Notes under the pieces: model-generated
Databases searched by the model: none
What the model was told of the DNA's origin: nothing
The model's input: the letters and a program-made list of their open reading frames with translations, nothing else
Shown: positions 12,401 through 24,014 of the stretch, in pieces
How the letters are laid out: the number at the start of each line of letters is the position of its first letter
How positions within the stretch are numbered: position 1 is the stretch's first letter
Source: Tribonema minus
Lineage: Eukaryota > Sar > Xanthophyceae > Tribonematales > Tribonemataceae
Reading direction: 5' to 3'
Assembly: GCA_017506865.1 (NCBI GenBank)
Contig: JAFCMP010000534.1
Span: 434,001-498,000 of the forward strand
DNA: 64,000 nt
Position numbers and translations under genes: made by a program

Positions 12401-15400
12401 AGCAGCCAGCTGTAGCAGTACAACGCAAGTGTGAGCGCGCCTCTGACGCACTCCGTTGACACTCGCAGTATACCTACATACCCCGCCCTCCCGCGCGGCA
12501 GTTTCATGGCTAACTGGACAGTGTCAGAGTTCACTGCTAAAGTATACACGTATCTCAGCAATACGATACTTGAAACATCAGCGCTCATCGTGCTTCAACC
12601 ACACTCACTAACTGCATCACAAGCATACTAAGAGTCTGCCATAGGCATACATCAAAAGCACCCCAACACCAACAACCAACTTCAACTCAGTGGTGTCCCT
12701 TCTCAAAGGCGAACCCCAGCAGCGCAATCTTCTTGCCGGTCACCATGTTCACCATGCGCTGCAGCATGCAATATGAAGGATTCTCCGTACCGCAAGCATA
12801 CTGATAGTCTGTCAATTATGAACAAGCACCAGGAATAAACACACACTCACCGGTGTCCTTCTTGAAGGCGAACCCGAGCAGCGCAATCTTCTTGCCGGTA
12901 ACCGTGTTAAACATGCGCTGCAGCATGTTGCGCGTGAACCGCTGCTTCTGGTAGTCGTTGAGCGCAATGACCTGGTACCAGTAATCCGCAACCTCCTGCA
13001 GTCCGAGGCTCTCACAGATGTAGACCAGGTTAAGGACGTCCTTCTGGAAGCAGCTGCCGCCGAACCCCACGGAGGCGGTGAGGAACTTGGGGCCGATGCG
13101 GTCGTCGAAGGACAGCGCGCGCGACACCTGGCTTGCAGCGAACCAGGATGAATTCATCAGAATCAACATGAATTTATCAGATTCAACTTGAATTCATGAG
13201 TGTGTCGGTGATCAGGAGCTTGGGGGGGGGGGGGACGCGGTCGTCGAAGGACAGCGCGCGCGACACCTGGCACGTACTGAATCAACATGAATTCATCAAA
13301 TCAAGATGAACTCATCGTCGCGCCAGTCAGTAATCAGGAACCTGGGGTCGGTGCGGTCGTCGAAGGACAGTACAAATGACTGCTGTCAGTGCTCGGTGCG
13401 TACTGTGCGTGATTGCTCAGCCTTGCCAGCCTAATGTAAGCGCTGAATCTCTCCACCACCAACTGTGTCAGCGCTCACCGTATCTGCCATGTCAGTGCCC
13501 AATCTCCTCTTTACCCCCCATGTCATTGCTCAGATGAAGCTGTCAGTTACAGTTGTCAGTTACGGATGTCAGTGCCCCGTCTCACCTCGTGTACGTCGGC
13601 GTCTGTGGCTTCGCACAGCGCGGAGATGGAGTTGATGGAGCTCACACGCTGGGCCAGGAACGCATTGGCCACCTGCGCACACATGGCGAGTAGGGTTGTG
13701 TTGAGCATATATGTAGCGTCAACTACAAGTAAACACAATAGCCATAGGATAACACTCAGGTCAGGCATGCGCTCAATGAATGTGGCTGCGTTGGCCACCT
13801 GCGCATACTTGAGGAGTAGGGTTGTGTTCAGCGTATGGCATTGTGCACAAGTGCATACACGCAATAGCCATGATGAAATTTGGGTATACTCTCAATGCAT
13901 GTGGCCGCATTGGCCACCTGCGCATACGTGAGAAATAGGGTCGTGTTAAGCGATGACGTGTGCCCCACCATTGTATACACAACCTTCTTTACAAGGATGT
14001 GCAGTAGCCACATGTATGTTCGCTCAATGCATGTGGCCACATCCGCCACCTAGACACACACGAGTCGGGCCGTATTCCACATCTGCGGTCATGTACATGT
14101 ACGTATACGCAATAGCCATGGGGTTGAAATTGCATTTAGGCAAGGAGGAATGCATTTGGCCGCGATGAGCATACCTGAGTAAAGTCAGAGCGCGGCGTTC
14201 GGGTCACATTATGACATTTTGAAAAGCCTTTACTACTACACGACGTTACCATATGATAGCCGAAGTGGTATACGCTAACCTAACCCTGACCGTAACCCTA
14301 ACCTGAGGGCTGGGTGTGCAGCATTCCAGATGACTGATGCATGGAGGAAAGCAGAACTGTGCAATCGCCTGCTGCAAGACTCGGCTTCTCATAGCGTGCA
14401 TTTTCCTCTCTGATGTCCTGCACGCATGTATGTCTGTATGGCCCGCTCACCTCAATGGTCTATGTCTTTCATCAGCCTTAGCAGTCATGTCCAACTGAAA
14501 AAATCTCAGAAGCAATGTAGCCGTGCGAACAGCTCAATATCCGCAAGGCACAAAGACTGCAAAGGTACAAATACAAACCACGACCTGAAGGGTCGGCCCA
14601 CTCTTGCATGCGTTTGGGGCGTGATGCTGCACCTCTTACCAGAACTTCAACTGCAAACTTCAAGGCAGCAGCTCCAGCAACCACAACAGGGCCGTACTTC
14701 AATTATGAACTTCAAGGTTTTGGATATCCCAGGCGACAAAGAGTGATGTGTACTTCAACTATGTACTTCAGCAGCATTAACCAGTTCCGAGATCAGAGTG
14801 AATCGTCTAAATCATGTACTTCAACTCTGTAGTTCAAGGGGACTCACCAGCTTGGACAGCTCCGAGGACCACAGGGATGTGGTCAGGATCCTCTCCGTGG
14901 GCACCCAGTGTGCGTATACGTCCACCAGCTGCTCATCACCATCACCAGCATCATCAGCACCACCGCACGCGTAGATGCAAGCGCACAGCAGAGAGGAGGA
15001 AAGCTCAGTTTTCCATGATTCTAACCCTAGTCCTGATGATGCAGCTCGTTTGCACAGACTGCACGCAGTGCTTTCTCTCTGTCGAATGAAACAAAAAAGT
15101 CAAGTCTTCTTTTGTTTACACACTTTGGAGGCTACAACAAGAGGCCACTGCGCCATAACCAAGCCCATCACCTTCCTGGTTCACCAACTTCTCGAAGTGG
15201 TAACAGTACATACATGCAGCCCTTGAGAGCTTGCGACACTGCTCTGCTGACATACATGTGCAGATATCTCCTCAAATGTACAACACTTTACAATGCATAC
15301 AGTTGTCCTTGCAGCTTGTGCTCGTCAATATGTCAAGTTCAAGTACAGCAAGGCCTAGCATTGCTGTCTGGTGCCTACTTGGGCTAACCGGACCAGAACT

Positions 15401-17790
15401 ACAAGCAATTCCAGCAGCTTCGTGGGCGCAGGTGTACTTTTCTGCCAGCCTGTTTGGGCTATGTTCCTTGTCTAATGTCACAGGGCACTTGTGTGATGCC
15501 ACAGGGCACTTGCTGATTGGCAGCCTTACCCCTGGGGCTGCGGCTATATGAATGATTTCATACATCCGTCTGCATTCCTCCAACAATATCTTCATGACAT
15601 ACGTTTGCTGAAGTCACGTGGGGCCTGCAAAAACTCAACAAGTTCAAGTTGAAGTTGCTCAAGTTTCCTCACAATCCAAATTCACTCAGTCATCACTCGA
15701 AGCGCACCTGCTGTATGGCAGCCTTGCCCTTGTCGGTCTGCATGTCTCCAACAGGGAAACTGCGGGACATAGTTCTGCCTATGTCAAGCTGCAAGTTGAA
15801 CTTTCTCACAAGCAACTCACCGTCGATATGAATAATGTTATAGAAAGCGCACCTGCTGAATGGCAGCCTTGCCCTTGTCCGTCTGCATTCCTCCAATCAG
15901 CACGCGCCCTGGCTTCTGCAGGTCCGCAATGGCAGTCCCTTCTGCCAGGAACTCAGGGTTTGACAGCACCTGGAGGTGCATGGACGGCTTGCAGGATCAG
16001 CAAACGCATTCAAAGGTATCGCTGGTACGAGAAGCGTTGCACACAAACGAGCAGCAATCCTGCTCTTCGTAACATACTTCAAGAAGTACCGGAATCAGGG
16101 TCCGCATTCAATCAATTATATTATTGACACGAGAAGCGCTGTGTGCTGATGTAACCGCTAGCCAGGAAAGCAACTTCAAAATGCACCTCAAAGCGTCTCC
16201 TCTACTAGAACGTGAGTGCTGTATCAACTGTTTACAGCGTATCTACACACCCATCACCATCTTTGACACTGGCCGCGATACTGCACGTCACCCAATACGC
16301 GCATCAAAAACGCAAAGTTGAACACAAAAGATCTCTCGACGCTGCATCAATTCCTTGACTGAACACTTAAAAAGTACCGCAAATGAATGCCAACACGCTG
16401 CCCGGCCCCGAGCATAAATGCATACCCTTTTGGAAATCGATGCCCCTTGTCGTCATTCGCAGTGCTGTACGCCTATCGCCACTGCTTCGCCCTGTTGCCT
16501 GGAAACTGATGCCTTTGTCATTGGCCACGAGAGCGCGCCTCACTATACATGTACATCACATCTTCTGGGTATCGCTTATGCTGCACCTTCTTGCCTGAAA
16601 AAGTCAGTGCCCCTGTCGTTGGCCATGAGCACTGCCTAACATGCACTTTCAACTTCAACTTGAGAACATCAAATTTTCAAACTCAGGAGCTGATATTCCC
16701 CTTTCGCTTGCCTGAAAGTCAATGCCCTTGTCGTTGGCCATGAGCACGCGCCTCACAGGTACTATATCAACTTCAACTGTACAACATAAAATGTTTCAAC
16801 TCAGAGCTGACGGACACGTTTTTCTTGCCTGAAAGTCAATGCCCTTGTCGTTGGCCATGAGCACGCGCCTCACAGCGTCCGCAGTGCGCACGGGCACCGT
16901 TGACTTTTCCACCACCACCTTAGGCCCCGTCGCCACCTCCGCTATCTTGCGCGCACACAGCTCGCAGTTCTGAGCATTGCCACGTGTGGAGCATAACCAT
17001 GACAAAGGGGGCACTGAAGGTGTGAGTAAGCCATATTGATGGCACGCCGCGTGAATGGGCAAATTAAGTGCAATATGGCGTTCAACACAGGCAACTGCAT
17101 TGTGTGCAAGTATCTATAAACAATGTCCATCAGGCAAAACAAAGCTTGTTGGGCACTGCATCATGAGCTTGCATCATACAGCCATTGTCAAGATTCTGCC
17201 CAAATAGGACACAATTACGTTAAGCCAGACTATGCAAAAACAAAGTGTCACCTTGATGTTCGCTGCTCGTCCAGCGCCGATACCGGTGGTCTTTGTGGGT
17301 GTGTTGACAGAGATGAAGACCATGTCAGCCTGCGAGAAATGGCGATGCACGCAAGAGCACAATGCCGCGTTAAACGATGTGTCACAATGCCGTCCGACGT
17401 ATGTCCAGGCATTCAGAGCAGCGCAGCAGGTGCCCTCACCTTCTGTATCTCGGCATCAATGTCCGTAGAGAAGAACAGGTTGCGCCCTCTTGCGCTCTTG
17501 ACCACCTGCCATGCAGCAGCAGCACAAATATGACAAAGATTCGGTGGGTCCATTAAAGTTGAAGCAGACATCAAGGCTTTCTGGCGTGTGCAGCAGCGCA
17601 AGTGGCCCACCTCAAGCAGCCCAGGCTCGTAGATGGGCAGCTCGTCCGTGTTCCAGGCATCGATCATGCGCTTCGACAGGTCCACGACGCATACCCTGAT
17701 GTCTGGACAGTTGCTGGCGATGACCGCCATCGTGGGCCCACCGACATATCCAGCGCCCATGCAGCAGATGTGGTACTTGTACTGGGTCAT
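9450..17790 (-). CDS. UGDH: UDP-glucose 6-dehydrogenase, complete, 11 exons
   Basis: Oxidises UDP-glucose to UDP-glucuronate with two NAD+, supplying glucuronate and related sugars for polysaccharides; cytosolic. Exons in coding order: 17790-17611, 17505-17440, 17329-17252, 16969-16829, 15969-15853, 14928-14848, 13672-13586, 13127-12851, 11878-11672, 10238-10090, 9494-9450; joined length 475 residues, normal for the family. The Rossmann motif GAGYVGG is at residues 12-18, followed by 'SVNTPT', 'EKSTVPV', '[11 protein letters not shown]' (Glu161, Glu165), Lys220, and the catalytic Cys276 in '[12 protein letters not shown]'. These numbers match the animal enzyme. The short C-terminus 'VYSIGKP' resembles plant forms. 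ATG 17790 is the first in frame before the beta strand. Intron 4 begins with GC (CAG|GCAAGA). Most introns contain exon-edge copies. Nothing suggests inactivation. Confidence 0.97.
9727..9756. repeat. Interstitial telomere-like run
   Basis: CCCTAA repeated about three times with degenerate edges, in the last intron of UGDH. Confidence 0.85.
9880..10060 (-). repeat. Donor-side exon-edge copies (UGDH exon 10)
   Basis: Two copies of the exon end encoding '[19 protein letters not shown]', at about 9886-9950 and 9985-10042. The real exon ends at 10090. The copy at 9886-9950 keeps an intact reading frame and the CGAG|GTGAGA donor; the other has lost part of the middle. Confidence 0.92.
10730..11620 (-). 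repeat. Seven-copy donor-side exon-edge array (UGDH exon 9)
   Basis: Seven copies of the 65-95 base exon end encoding '[17 protein letters not shown]' plus donor begin near 10737, 10859, 10997, 11126, 11264, 11388 and 11547; the parent exon ends at 11672. The period is about 120-160 bp. Between copies lies a shared spacer rich in TTCAACAACAAAA and CTTCAACTTCCAAAC. The copy near 11388 reaches further into the exon than the others. Confidence 0.95.
12005..12275 (-). repeat. Acceptor-side exon-edge copies (UGDH exon 9)
   Basis: Two copies (about 12009-12080 and 12208-12275) of the exon 9 start around GCCTTGGCCACA and CGCGAGTGTC, with the neighbouring intronic GTTGCAGCGAGCA. The real exon starts at 11878. 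Confidence 0.88.
12688..12770 (-). repeat. Donor-side exon-edge copy (UGDH exon 8)
   Basis: One copy of the exon 8 end (coding '[12 protein letters not shown]') with several substitutions and a damaged donor. The parent exon ends at 12851. Confidence 0.9.
13215..13378 (-). repeat. Acceptor-side exon-edge copies (UGDH exon 8)
   Basis: Two copies of the exon 8 start (core GCGGTCGTCGAAGGACAG on the + strand) near 13239 and 13350. The nearer keeps the CACCTGG acceptor context and the farther has lost it. The real exon starts at 13127. Confidence 0.9.
13780..14190 (-). repeat. Four-copy acceptor-side array (UGDH exon 7)
   Basis: Copies of the acceptor region (core GCATTGGCCACCTGCGCA on the + strand) near 13783, 13902, 14031 and 14150, with a period of about 120 bp. 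Divergence rises steadily with distance from the real exon start at 13672. Confidence 0.92.
15480..15760 (-). repeat. Donor-side exon-edge copies (UGDH exon 5)
   Basis: Two copies, near 15705-15750 and 15500-15535, of the exon end coding 'GKAAIQQ' plus donor (+ strand core GCACCTGCTG.ATGGCAGCC). The nearer copy is the better preserved. The real exon ends at 15853. Confidence 0.88.
16420..16760 (-). repeat. Donor-side exon-edge array (UGDH exon 4)
   Basis: Three or four copies of the exon end (+ strand core CCTTGTCGTTGGCCATGAGC) near 16440, 16500-16530, 16605 and 16725. The two nearest keep the unusual GC donor context (TTGCCTGAAA in reverse). The real exon ends at 16829. Confidence 0.88.
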
Positions 17791-18070
17791 GTTGTCGGGA
17801 TGGAGATGCACTGCGCGAAAGTGAGTTGCGGCAGCCGCAGCAAGGGAATGCGTAAGAGGCTGACAGGGGATAGTGCCAGCTCGACGTGCGTGTGCAGCCC
17901 TGATGGACTACAGTTTGCTGTGCTGGGCGCATGTCAGCGCAGCGGAAAGCGTACCAGGGAGCTGGACGCATAGCAGCACAGCCTTGCCACTTACCGAGAG
18001 AGCTCCAGTAGTATCCTGCTGTGTCGTGTGAGCTGAAAAGCGCAGTTTTGGCGAGGACCTGGGCCCTTTT

Positions 18071-18093
18071 CTAGGGTTAGGGTTAGGGTTAAC
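18071..18093. repeat. Interstitial telomere-like run
   Basis: TTAGGG repeated three times with edges, upstream of the UGDH start. Confidence 0.85.
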
Positions 18094-18569
18094 GTAAGGG
18101 AGTGAAACTGTGTGTGTCCTGTTTTGTGACTAGGTCAAAATGCATGTGTTGTAGTTTACCCTATACCAATGCCACGTGGCACAGCACTTGCTCACAGCAC
18201 ATATGAACACAGACACACAAACACGAACACACACACACACATGTGCACGACAGTGTTATGTTGGTCAAGTAGCATTGCCTTTTCGGTGGAGAGGGGAAAG
18301 AGGGGGGGCCTGCTCCTAACCCCCTATGGGGATCCAACCCTGAGGGGGCCAAATTTGGCCCCCCCAAACCCCAAACTACCCCCCCCTTTCTCCTCTCCTC
18401 CCTCCTCCCCCTAGTCTTGACCGAAAAGATAGGGAGTGGTGGGTGGGTATCTCTCTTTTCGCTCCTCGTCGCCTTGGCTGTTGCTCCTCGCGTGCCTCTA
18501 ACACTACGTAAGTGAAGGTACCGATGCTATCATGTCGGCTAGTTGCGTCACACTTTGTGACCCCCCGAC

Positions 18570-18767
18570 ATGGGGAACTCTTGCATATTTCAAGTGCCCC
18601 AAAAACTTATTTTGTCAAGCCAAAACATCGCCTTCAGATGCCATATCCACAGCATTAGGGGAGGTGTCATGGGGAACTCTTGCATATTTCAAGTGCCCCA
18701 AAAACTTATTTTGTCAAGCCAAAACATCGCTTTCAGATGCCATATCCACAGCATTAGGGGAGGTGTC
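18570..18767. repeat. 99 bp tandem repeat, two near-identical units
   Basis: Units 18570-18668 and 18669-18767 differ at one visible base (GCCTTC versus GCTTTC). 99 is a multiple of three, so one plus-strand frame runs through both as a 33-residue repeat. No family match is recognised and no gene is called. Confidence 0.95.
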
Positions 18768-19598
18768 GCAAGCGTAACGGCCAATCAACAATGCCACCAT
18801 AACACGCTATCCATGACACGACATGTCTTCTACAGGTCGTCAGTGACCTTGAAAAATCACAACATTCTGTGCCAAACGCCCACAAACGTCTCATGTACAC
18901 AGTGTGCCATGCTTTGTTACGGAACCGCTAGCACTGGCAGCGAACAATTGGACAGCCAACAATGGCACAAAAGGCACGGCGAAGAGCAGAACTTCATATA
19001 TTGATGTGCAGTTCAATCTCAAAGCAGCGGGCGTCGCTCTTGTAGCTGACAGAGCGTATCCGAGCGTGCGGAAACAATGCTGTGCATTCCAATCCTCTTG
19101 TTTCACCGTTTCAAAGCACACCTGGTGCAATCCGGGTGCGTCCCTGGAGCGAGCGAACTTCAACTGGCGGTTGCGTGCGTGCGTGCGGAGGTCTCAAGAG
19201 GTCTCATGTGTGCGCTAACGAATCACACTTCGGGATGGATGGTCACGGCCTGACAGAGGGTGACACCAGCACTGCCGTGCGTGTCTAAGGTAGCGGCAGT
19301 GGGGCCCAGTCTAGGCGATATGCGGGCGGGCGGGCGGGCGGCGACAGTACACACGGCGGCAGCAGCAGTGGCTCCGTAGAAGCACCACTGCTGCACCGGC
19401 TGCGGCGGCGGCGGCAGTGGCGGCGGAGCAGAATGCACTGCCAAACAGCATGGCGGCGGCGGCAGCAGCAGCGGCGGCTCTGGGGTAGCGTGCCGCTGCG
19501 GGGAGGACAAGGACGGCGGCGGCACCGAAAGCGCCGCTGCCACCCAACTTCAACTTCAATCTTCAACACTTTGTGCGCGCTCGGCTGCTTCTCCCCGC

Positions 19599-22500
19599 TC
19601 ACGCATCGGCCATGGCGCTGTCCTCCCCCTCCTTGTCCGCGACAGCGTTCGCAACGGCAGAACCCTTGGCCGCGGCGGGGGGGGGCGTGAAAGAGTACGC
19701 CGCGAGCGGCCCCTCGGTGGAGCGCGCGCACGCGGCGCGCACGGCGTCGTAGCGCGGCGCGTCCAGAATGGCGCGCAGCGTGCGCAGCGGGTCAGTGAGC
19801 GCTGCCATATCACCCGCCAGAAACAGCTTCAGCATGGACGGCGAGAACCCGCTGAGCAGCGACACGCCGCGCGAGTCGGCGGCGGCGGCGTGGCCTTCAG
19901 TGTCACCGCGCAGGTTCCAGTAGATGACGTGGGGGACGGGGTAGGGGGCGGCCCAGCGCGTCGCGAGTCCGGCCTCTTCGAAGCGACGCGCCAGGCGCTC
20001 GTGGTGCGTCTCCCACGCATGAGTGCTGACGCCGCACGCAGCATCGAACTGCATGTCCGAGAAGACCACGAGGCCGAGGCCGTCGAACGCGCTGGGGGGG
20101 AGGTTGGAGGCGACAGCAGCGCTCAGTATGAGCTCTATCGCCGCCTCGAAGTTGGTGGATCCGCCCCAGTTCGCCGCCTCCGTGGAGCGCACCTTCTCGC
20201 GCAAGCTCGCGCCGGGTGCGAGCTTGTGCCACTGCGGCGTAGACTCAAAGGTGAGGAAGCGGTCGCGCAGGGACTCGTGTGTGACCTCGCTGAGGAGAAT
20301 ACCCAGCGCGATGGCCACCTGCATGGGGGTGCCGGACATGCTGCCAGATACGTCCACCAGGGGGACCAGCTTCCCTAGGGTGCCGGCCTCCGCGAGCTGT
20401 CAACGTGGGGGGGGGGGGGGGGGGGGGGGGGGGTGAGTGGCGTGTAATGATAATCTTGTAACGTGTGTAATGATATCGAGACGCCCACCAGGGGGACCAG
20501 CTTCGCAAGGGTGCCGGCCTCCGCGAGCTGTGAACGTGGGGTGGGGGGGGGGGGGCGGACGGGGTGAGCGGCGTGTAAGGATAATGTGATGGTGTGATGC
20601 ATCACTCAGATGTGCCAATGCTCTGCAAGCACGCTCACATGTGCCATGGCGCGCAGACTCATCGCGTGCTGGCGGCGCCTGCAGCTATGCTCAGCTTTCA
20701 CACACCACATGTGCACGCCAACGGCACTATGATGATGACGCCAAGCACGCTCACTGAGCCATGCGCACAGACGCACCGCGGCCAGCGACGTCTGCAACAA
20801 TGCTCAGCTGTCACACCCAAGTCCGCACACCTCGCTCAAGCCCTAATTCTAACCCTGACCCGAAGGCAACACGCGACAGCAGCGCTTGGCAGCCCCGCAC
20901 AATAACGTACCTTGGTCCTCAGGTCGCGCCACTGCGCCTCGATCACCTCGTCATCCTCATTCAGGCCCGGCGTGAAGTCCATGTACCCCCCCGACTCGCG
21001 CATGTACGTCCGCACCAGGTCGTGCGGGTGCAGCACCGCTCCGTGCACACCCGCCGCCTTGGGGTCCTCCTTAGCCTTGGCAAGGTGCGCCTCAAGCTGT
21101 GCCGCGCACTTGACCCTGTCGGGGTTATCGGGAAAGCGGGGCTGGCCGGCCTTGGGGTTGGGGCGGCGCACGCCGTTGCTGTCAGGGCCGAAAGTGGGCA
21201 GGATCTTGTTGGCGAGCGCGCGCCTGGGGAAGCGGGGGGGGGGGGGGGGGTTGGGTGTTAGTCATGTCAATTGTGTTGTTGAGGAAGGTGGGGGGGCGGC
21301 GGCGGGGCGGGGGGGGACTTCATCGTGGTGGTGCGTTGAATGTGACGCACGTCTGGCAAGCTGGCCAGCACGGAGAGCCTTGGTGTCAACGCAAACAACG
21401 AATCCTCGAATAGCAGATGGTAAGCCTGAGACTCAGGTCTGTGGTACGCGCGCAGCTCCATTCAACGTTCCTCTCTTGTGCGTTGCAGACCGCTGAGGGC
21501 GTAGGCAGATGCATGCCGGCCATGCACGTATCGCGACACACACGCATTGCCGAGTACACAAAACAGGCGCTGTGTCGTCGCACGCACAGCCACTGAAGCA
21601 GCTGCATCGACTACGGCTCCAGGCATCCGAAATGCCCATCTGTGCCGGTACGGGCATCACATGTATACTTCAAGTTGACTGGCATGTGACGCACCTGTTG
21701 AGCTTGAGGCAGCGCGCGGGGATGGCGGCGGGCTTGATCTCCGCCCAAGAGCCGCCGGCCATGTGAATTTCAGCGACGTCAAGGGTCTTGTTGAGAGAGG
21801 CCACCAGCTTGCGGTACTTGGCGTTGGCACCGGCCTCCCTGGGGAACATGAGCAACGCCATGGTCTTGGCCAGCTTGTTGAAGTGACGCCCCTGGGAGTT
21901 GAAGTACAGCAGCGGTAAGTAAGGGGGGGGGAAGAGGGGGGGAGGAGGGGCAGGTATTGTAAGAGGCTGCACGCGTTGGCAGAGCTGAAGCACACGGCGT
22001 ATAATGGTGCTGCGTATGTAGTAAGCCGGCCTAAACGCACAGGGCTCCATGCCGATTATCGAGGCATAGTCATTGACAACCTCCATGTCGCTGCTCATAT
22101 TGAAAAGGGTACGTAGGCAGAGACAACAGAGGCTTGAGACGATTCAATGGCTTTGCAATTGAATGCCATTCAGTGAGAATGCTGGGAACAAACACACGAC
22201 TGCTCACCTCTCGAGGTGCCCACTTGGCGGCCAGGCTGGGAGGCTTGCCAGCGGCGACGGCGGCTGTATCCTTGCGCAGCTGCTCCACGAGCATGGCCAG
22301 CAGGGCGCGCTGCAGTTCCTCCGTGCTGCTGTTGGCTGCTGCTCCTGCCGTCGTGTCGTCGTCGGAGTCAGGTTCAATAAGCTCCGTGAGCAGCATGATA
22401 TCCTTCCAAGAACCGTACTCGGGGAGCAGCGGCAGCAGCAGCAGGATGGTGGCAGAAAACTCAGAGTAAAGCTGCAGAAGCATGTTGTAGCACAGGTCCC

Positions 22501-22819
22501 TCTCGCCCTTGCCCCCTCGCACGTCGCGCGTTTGAAAGGTGAGCAAAAAAAGGTCAACCAGGTCTGCAACTTTGTCGCTCTCTCGAGCCTCCTTGATCGC
22601 TGCATCCAGCATGACCTGCAGCTGCTCGTCTGGGAGGTTTCTGACCAGCTTGTTGAACAGAGCCAGCTTTGGGCTGCCCACGCCGGCGTCGCTTACAGCA
22701 GGAGCACCATTCTCTCCAAGTATAAGATCGCCGTCGGACGAGGAATCCATGTCGTTGCTGTCGGATCCGGACTCAGACGCAGCAGTGCCCGTCGTTGCCG
22801 CCTGCAGAAAATCCCCCAT
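19599..22819 (-). CDS. DUF2828-family protein with von Willebrand A-like domain, 4 exons
   Basis: Exons in coding order: 22819-22208, 21891-21695, 21223-20911 and 20396-19599; 639 residues, all junctions in phase. After an acidic Ser/Asp-rich N-terminus (about residues 15-45) comes the helical DUF2828 region with 'RDVRGGKGERDLCYNMLL', 'PEYGSWKDIMLL', 'KWAPRE' and 'MALLMFPREA'. The C-terminal half has a metal-site signature 'DVSGSMSG' (389-396), a von Willebrand A/MIDAS motif, followed by 'GGSTNFEAAIELIL' and 'GLVVFSDMQFD'. Members occur in plants, other eukaryotes and large DNA viruses; the biochemical role is not established. A C-terminal Ala/Pro-rich tail ends at 19599. Every acceptor here is preceded by a C-rich tract on the coding strand. 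ATG 22819 is the first plausible start in frame; an upstream non-coding exon cannot be excluded. Confidence 0.9.
20407..20433. repeat. G27 homopolymer (C27 on the coding strand)
   Basis: 27 consecutive G on the + strand, nine bases upstream (in coding sense) of the acceptor of DUF2828 exon 4. It probably serves as an extreme polypyrimidine tract. Confidence 0.95.
20470..20550 (-). repeat. Acceptor-side exon-edge copy (DUF2828 exon 4)
   Basis: A copy of the exon start (+ strand core GGGTGCCGGCCTCCGCGAGC) plus acceptor and its own G-run. The real exon starts at 20396. One or two substitutions. Confidence 0.93.
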
Positions 22820-24014
22820 GTTGGCTGCTGCTGTTGCCTCAGCAGGGCTCTGTAAGTGGGACTGTCACACAAAACTGCGAGACTCCAAAATAAAAAACTT
22901 GGAGCGGTCCACGAGAGTTCCAGGACTGGTGCCAAGAAAAGTCTCAGCGGGAATAAAAAAAATCTTTGTTTTCTGCCATCCACGCGCGCCGGCGCTCACT
23001 ATTCCGCTGCGCTCCCCTGTTCGCACTGGGCCAGGCCCTTCAGAGGGGCGCGTCGCGCGTGCTGACAGCGCCGTGCCGCGCAACGCACACTCCGCGATTG
23101 CGATGGATGATGGGCCTGCAGGGCCTTAAGGCCATCATTGATGGCAAGGCCCTGCAGCATGCGTCTCAAGGCTGCATTGTGGAGCCACCCCTGCGTCAGG
23201 GGGGCGCCCAAACAAGCAGCACCGGCGGTGGCGGCGGCAGCACGACCCCATACACACAGCGCGCCGCCGCTGTCGCCGGCGAACGTCCCGCAGCAGCCTG
23301 AGGCGCCGCCACCGCAAACGGAGGCGCAGCAGCGCGCGGCGTCGCCGCATGCCGCACAAGGGGCAGGCCTTGCCAGAGCGCGGGGGCGCCGCGCCGCGCC
23401 CACAAAGGCAGCACCACCAGCGCATGCCTCAGCCACAACGCCTGCGGCGCCGCGTGCGCCACTGCCCAAACCAGCGCACAAAACACGTGAGGCGCCGCCG
23501 CGGCGCCGCCATCATCACAGCGTCTGCGGCAGCAGAGCAGGTGTGTGCCGACACTGACTGAGTGCAGAACACAGTGTGTAACATGTTGTTAGCACGCCGA
23601 TGCTTCAGTCAGCTGCCAACTGTTCCTGACCTTCAGTGGGCTGCGCACTGGCCAGCCTTATCTGACGGCATGCCTGAATGCCCAAATAAAATGTGCACAT
23701 GTGCACAGCAAAATCGCAATGACATACATCATACCATCTTTCGTTTTGTATCAACAACAGGTTCAGAGTGTGATCAAATTGCTGCATCTCAGAAACAGAC
23801 AGAAAACTTTGGAGCTGGCTGAAGCAGCCAATGGTCATGCATTGTGTGTGGCAGTAAAATTTAATGAGTAATGCTACGGCAGCTGCGCTGGGCAGTGATG
23901 TCACCTGGTGGACCCACGCATTGTCGTTTACAGGTTTGCATGTCGTCATCGAGTGCAGGTCAAGACGCATCCTTTTGCCAGCGCAAGGCCTGCATCACTT
24001 CAAAACTACTAGCA
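22820..24014. other. Intergenic region with GC-rich block
   Basis: 22970-23560 is very GC-rich and open in several frames on both strands, rich in Ala, Pro, Arg and Cys. I see no conserved domain and no frame preferred over the others, so no gene is called. 23560-24014 shows nothing recognisable. The DUF2828 promoter lies at the left end. Confidence 0.5.

Larger units (their letters stand above)
17791..19598. other. Intergenic region upstream of UGDH, downstream of the DUF2828 gene
   Basis: No convincing gene. It contains a telomere-like run (18071-18093), a CA-rich tract (about 18200-18245), a 20 bp palindrome at 18344-18363 (GGGGGCCAAATTTGGCCCCC), a 99 bp tandem repeat (18570-18767), and GCC/GCG triplet-rich sequence at 19320-19500 just beyond the DUF2828 stop, probably its 3' UTR. 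The UGDH promoter should lie at the left end. Confidence 0.6.

Noticed and set aside
18200-18245. Possible Z-DNA or regulatory CA tract upstream of UGDH
   Set aside because: Short, interrupted simple repeat of a kind common here; no supporting context.
19890-20436. Plus-strand frames opposite DUF2828 exon 4
   Set aside because: The minus strand carries the conserved von Willebrand A-like domain; the plus frames have no recognisable content.
22999-23557. Long GC-rich frames on both strands, Ala/Pro/Arg- or Cys-rich
   Set aside because: Several overlapping frames are open at once, as expected from base composition; no domain, start context or splice structure favours one.
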